Positions 61,185 to 64,000 of a stretch of 64,000 nt of DNA are shown piece by piece. A program made the translations under genes and the position numbers. The notes under the pieces are model-generated. The model worked only from the letters and a program-made list of their open reading frames with translations, did no database searches and was not told the origin of the DNA. The stretch's first letter is position 1; each line of letters opens with the position of its first letter. The stretch covers positions 17,985,501 through 18,049,500 of the forward strand of contig NC_133227.1 in the NCBI RefSeq assembly GCF_040436345.1. The letters are read 5' to 3'. The DNA comes from Pagrus major (Eukaryota > Chordata > Actinopteri > Spariformes > Sparidae).

Positions 61185-62216
61185 GGAGGGTGCCAATGCC
61201 CCTCGCTCACCGTGTCCGACCACCACTTTGTCGCTTTCTCTCTCCCCTTGAAGTCCACTGCTTTCCTCACCCCTTGCACAGTCACCTAAAAATCAACCTG
61301 AAATCCCTCTCTCCCTCCACTCTCTCCTCACTACCATCCACAGAACAATTCTCTCTACTGTCCACCGAGGAAGCCTCCTCCACTCTGTTATCCTCCCTCC
61401 TCTTCTTTAAACGCTCTCTGTCCCCTCACCTCCCGACCAGCACGATCACCTCCCCCCCTCCCTGGCTGTCTAAATTGCTGCGAACCAACAGATCGGTGTT
61501 ATGAGCAGCACAGAGAAAATGGAAAAAAATCACATCATCCTGATGACCTTGCTCACTACCACCACCTTCTCTCTGACTTCCCATCAACTGTTTCAGCAGC
61601 CAAATCTGCCTTCTACCTGTCAAAAATCAACTCCTCTGCCTCCAACCCCAGGAAACTATTCTCCATATTCTCTTCGCTCCTCACCCCTCCCCCTCCCTCA
61701 CTGCTGATGACTTTGCAACTTACTTTACCAAGAAAGTAAAAGACATCAGCTCCTCATTTACTCCTATGCCCTTCCAGAAAGCACCTCCTCCAACCCTCAC
61801 CTATGACAGCCTTACCTGCTTCAGCCCTCTCTCCCCTGAAGATGTTCACACACTAGTGACGTCTAACCGTGCCACGACCTGTTCCCTTGGCCCAATTCCC
61901 TCCTCTCTTCTCCAAAACATCTCACACGACATCTTGCCTTTCCTTACCACCCTGATCAACTCCTCCCTCACTTCAGGCCATATTCCAGCTCCTTTCAAGA
62001 CAGCTATAGTAAAGCCACTCCTAAAGAAACCCACCCTTGACTCAGCTGACATCCAAAACTACAGACCTGTATCTCTTCTTTCATTCCTCTCTAAAACCCT
62101 GGAATGTGCCATCTGCAACTAACTGTCCTCCTACCTTTCACAAAACGACCTCCTTGACCGTAATCAGTCAGGCTTCAGGACTGCTCACTCCAGTGAGACG
62201 GCCCTCCTCACAGTGA
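61185..62216 (+). mobile_element. L2 LINE, copy 2 (both ends truncated)
   Basis: Starts at the end of the endonuclease (VSDHHFVAFSLPLE), continues through the linker (PPPWLSKLLRTNRSVL, FSIFSSLLTPPPPPSLTADD) and into early RT (SLLSFLSKTLECAICN, then a TAA at about 62119 in place of a Gln codon), ending at about 62216 after TALLTV. Same family as 9838-12835, overlapping it from about 61657 and carrying the uninterrupted sequence at the LTR site (near 62018). Two or more frameshifts in the linker. Confidence 0.85.
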
Positions 62217-62359
62217 AGGCCGTCCCCGGCAGCTGTGTCTCTGTTGGACAGGTAATGAGCCAGTTTGTTTTGTTGGGGGAATGTATTATTACCCTGCATT
62301 ATATAGTCAACATAGCTAACGTTAGCTCCTTATGTTGCTGTCGTATGTATTAGCCCAAT

Positions 62360-64000
62360 ACTAACATCATTAGCATTGTTAGCTTGTAGCTAACGTTAGC
62401 AAGCTAGCTATGATAGACTACTGCTGTATGAAACACATTTATGTGTAACATCACGTACTGTGGATCTGATTCATATAGCAGTGTTCACACATGCACTGTT
62501 ACCCTGGGCTGTTTGGGCATTAGCCAGACGAGCTGTGTGTGAGAGGTCGACTAATTCTTGTGTGCTACACGTGTGAAAGGCCAAGTCCACTGTTCAGAGG
62601 TCCTGGGAAGATTACATATATCTGCGAGTATAGTTTGCATTGTATTTGTGAGCCGCTGTTGTTAGATGATATTTATATGACATTCATTCATATAGCCTTT
62701 GAACTAGACGTTTTAAAAATGTGCTGATGTTGCCTATTTCTGTGTCCTATAGTTATGAGAGGGACACATCAACTTCCAGTCTTGAAGCGTCAGTTCACAG
62801 CAGAACCATGCCCTGATGTTTCCACTATTTCTGCAGAGTCTCTCTCAGACTTTATCAGACCACTGTTATTCATGTAATATGTGTCTTTGATGGATACATT
62901 TCATAGATACATTTGTCCTTCTTTCATATGAAGTTGGTTTGCTTTCTGTGCGTGAATGTGCTCCTTAGCAGGGAAACAATACAAAAATAAATGGCATCAA
63001 CTCATTAGCTGTGCCAGGAAAATGCTTCAAGTACTGGTCCTCGCAGTCACGTGTTAGCCTACTGCTTGAGACTATTGCATATTAGTAAGACATTTTTTAA
63101 AAGAAAATAGACTTTGCATTTCAATTCATGATTTGACTGTCAGCTGACCACAGTAGAATGTGGGAAACACAGAAAGCACCTGACAATCCCTATAAATAAT
63201 CGCTTGCCACCCATCACATAAGCATCCCATCACCCACCTAACTCCAGACATTCTTTTTTTTTTTACATAGCAATAGTCCTGTGTTGTCTTTGACAGAATC
63301 AATCACATTTTTATGCCCCATAAACACATTTAGTTCTCCATCCTTATCCAGTTTTCTGTAAGTATTATAATTTTTGCAGAGATGATGGAACTCCTTTCTC
63401 TTAGGCCAAGTACTCCAAGGTGTACAACAAAAAGTCCAGCAAGTAGAGCTTGTACACACTATTGTCAAAATGCATAGAAAAAAATAATGAGAATGTGAAA
63501 CTATGTAAATTGCTCTGAAAGTGACATTTTGCTAACCCCCCAAAACCTAGAATTGGTAAATATGAAATGACTGTAAATTGCACAATTCTGATGTAACAGA
63601 GGCTATTTCTGGTTGTTTTCAAGAACATTGTCACTGCATAAAATGCAACTCAAGTTGTGGTGTTATAATGAATTAAATAATTTCAAGGTCCTTGAAATGC
63701 TATATTTACTGTCAGATAAGTATAGTATGCGCTATTCTTTCTACAGGACAATCACTGCCAAAACAGTAGAGGATTGAGACAGCACCGACATCAACAGCCT
63801 AATCTGTTGGCCAACACTGATCTGTGTTTATAATTAGTCAAGAAACCTCTGGATGTCCTTCCTCTATATAGTTGTTTATGCTAATTGTACTGTATATTGT
63901 CTAAATGATAAAAGGTCTACTATTTTTGTAGTGTTATTTATTTACATGTGTTCCAAAAAATGGAAAGAACTGTAATGGGATGGTTGTTTATGCTGGAAGT
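62360..64000 (-). repeat. Unidentified repeat, copy B (right arm of inverted pair)
   Basis: Reverse complement of copy A (53543-55195); homology is clear from about 62362 (catcattagcattgttagct) to the window end and may continue beyond. Both copies share gcaaactataNtcNcagata-type blocks and the KLYLLDFLLYTLEYLA short frame (63412-63464, minus). Confidence 0.8.

Noticed and set aside
62217..62253. Exon-like segment ending at GTAATG after the L2 copy
   Set aside because: A donor-like sequence follows a short open stretch, but there is no acceptor and no protein match; it lies at a junction between two repeats.

Overview
The window is vertebrate nuclear DNA, most likely from a ray-finned (teleost) fish. 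The host exons have GT-AG introns. The repeat landscape is typical of teleosts: L2 and Rex1/CR1-type LINEs, an I-like LINE with RNase H, Ty3 and DIRS-like retroelements, many hAT-type elements, piggyBac, Harbinger, Penelope remnants and a tRNA-derived SINE. I see no bacterial, organellar or viral genome features, no CRISPR array and no rRNA or functional tRNA gene.

Host genes. (1) On the minus strand, 4258-7080 holds four exons of an Ena/VASP-family gene, best matched to VASP: EVH1 domain, short linker, proline-rich core and G-actin-binding motif. Its first exon lies further right and its last exons lie left of the window. (2) On the plus strand, 34114-34213 encodes a SNAG-type repressor N-terminus, 34375-34592 is a probable second exon, and 51222-51383 encodes two C2H2 fingers that match the OVOL family, closest to OVOL3. 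Together these look like one ovo-like gene whose internal intron has grown to about 16.6 kb by transposon insertion. Its last zinc-finger exon is not in the window. The two genes are divergent (head to head).

Layout. 1-2030: Rex1/CR1-type LINE (-). 2305-3420: Ty3 remnant (+). 4258-7080: vasp exons, with a Penelope-like remnant in the intron between exons 2 and 3. 9838-12835: L2 LINE (+) split by a 995-bp solo LTR. 13484-16400: composite block of a teleost repeat with a small array of repeated ends. 16565-17400: degraded LINE. 18507-19250: LTR-like repeat. 19480-22068: Rex1/CR1-type LINE (+). 22116-26702: hAT MITE split by a truncated Ty3 element (-). 28190-30125: inverted-repeat element split by a 1487-bp hAT element. 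32883-33295: second Penelope-like foldback. 34114-51383: ovo-like gene. Its introns contain SINE, hAT, (GATA)n, a MITE, a second LTR-like repeat, LINEs, a hAT with a BED-type finger, a piggyBac and an I-like LINE. 51851-52435: Harbinger-type MITE. 53543-55195 and 62360-64000: two inverted copies of one unidentified repeat, enclosing a DIRS-like fragment (-), an I-like LINE (+) with a nested SINE, an orphan hAT leader exon and a second L2 copy.

Every transposon coding region I checked is broken, by frameshift, stop codon, deletion or loss of a catalytic residue. Several insertions can be dated relative to one another because target-site duplications are intact, or because an unoccupied copy of the same sequence lies elsewhere in the window. 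I did not find a convincing new biological system. The most informative features are these nested insertions, the Penelope-derived foldbacks, the large inverted pair, and the host-gene architecture.
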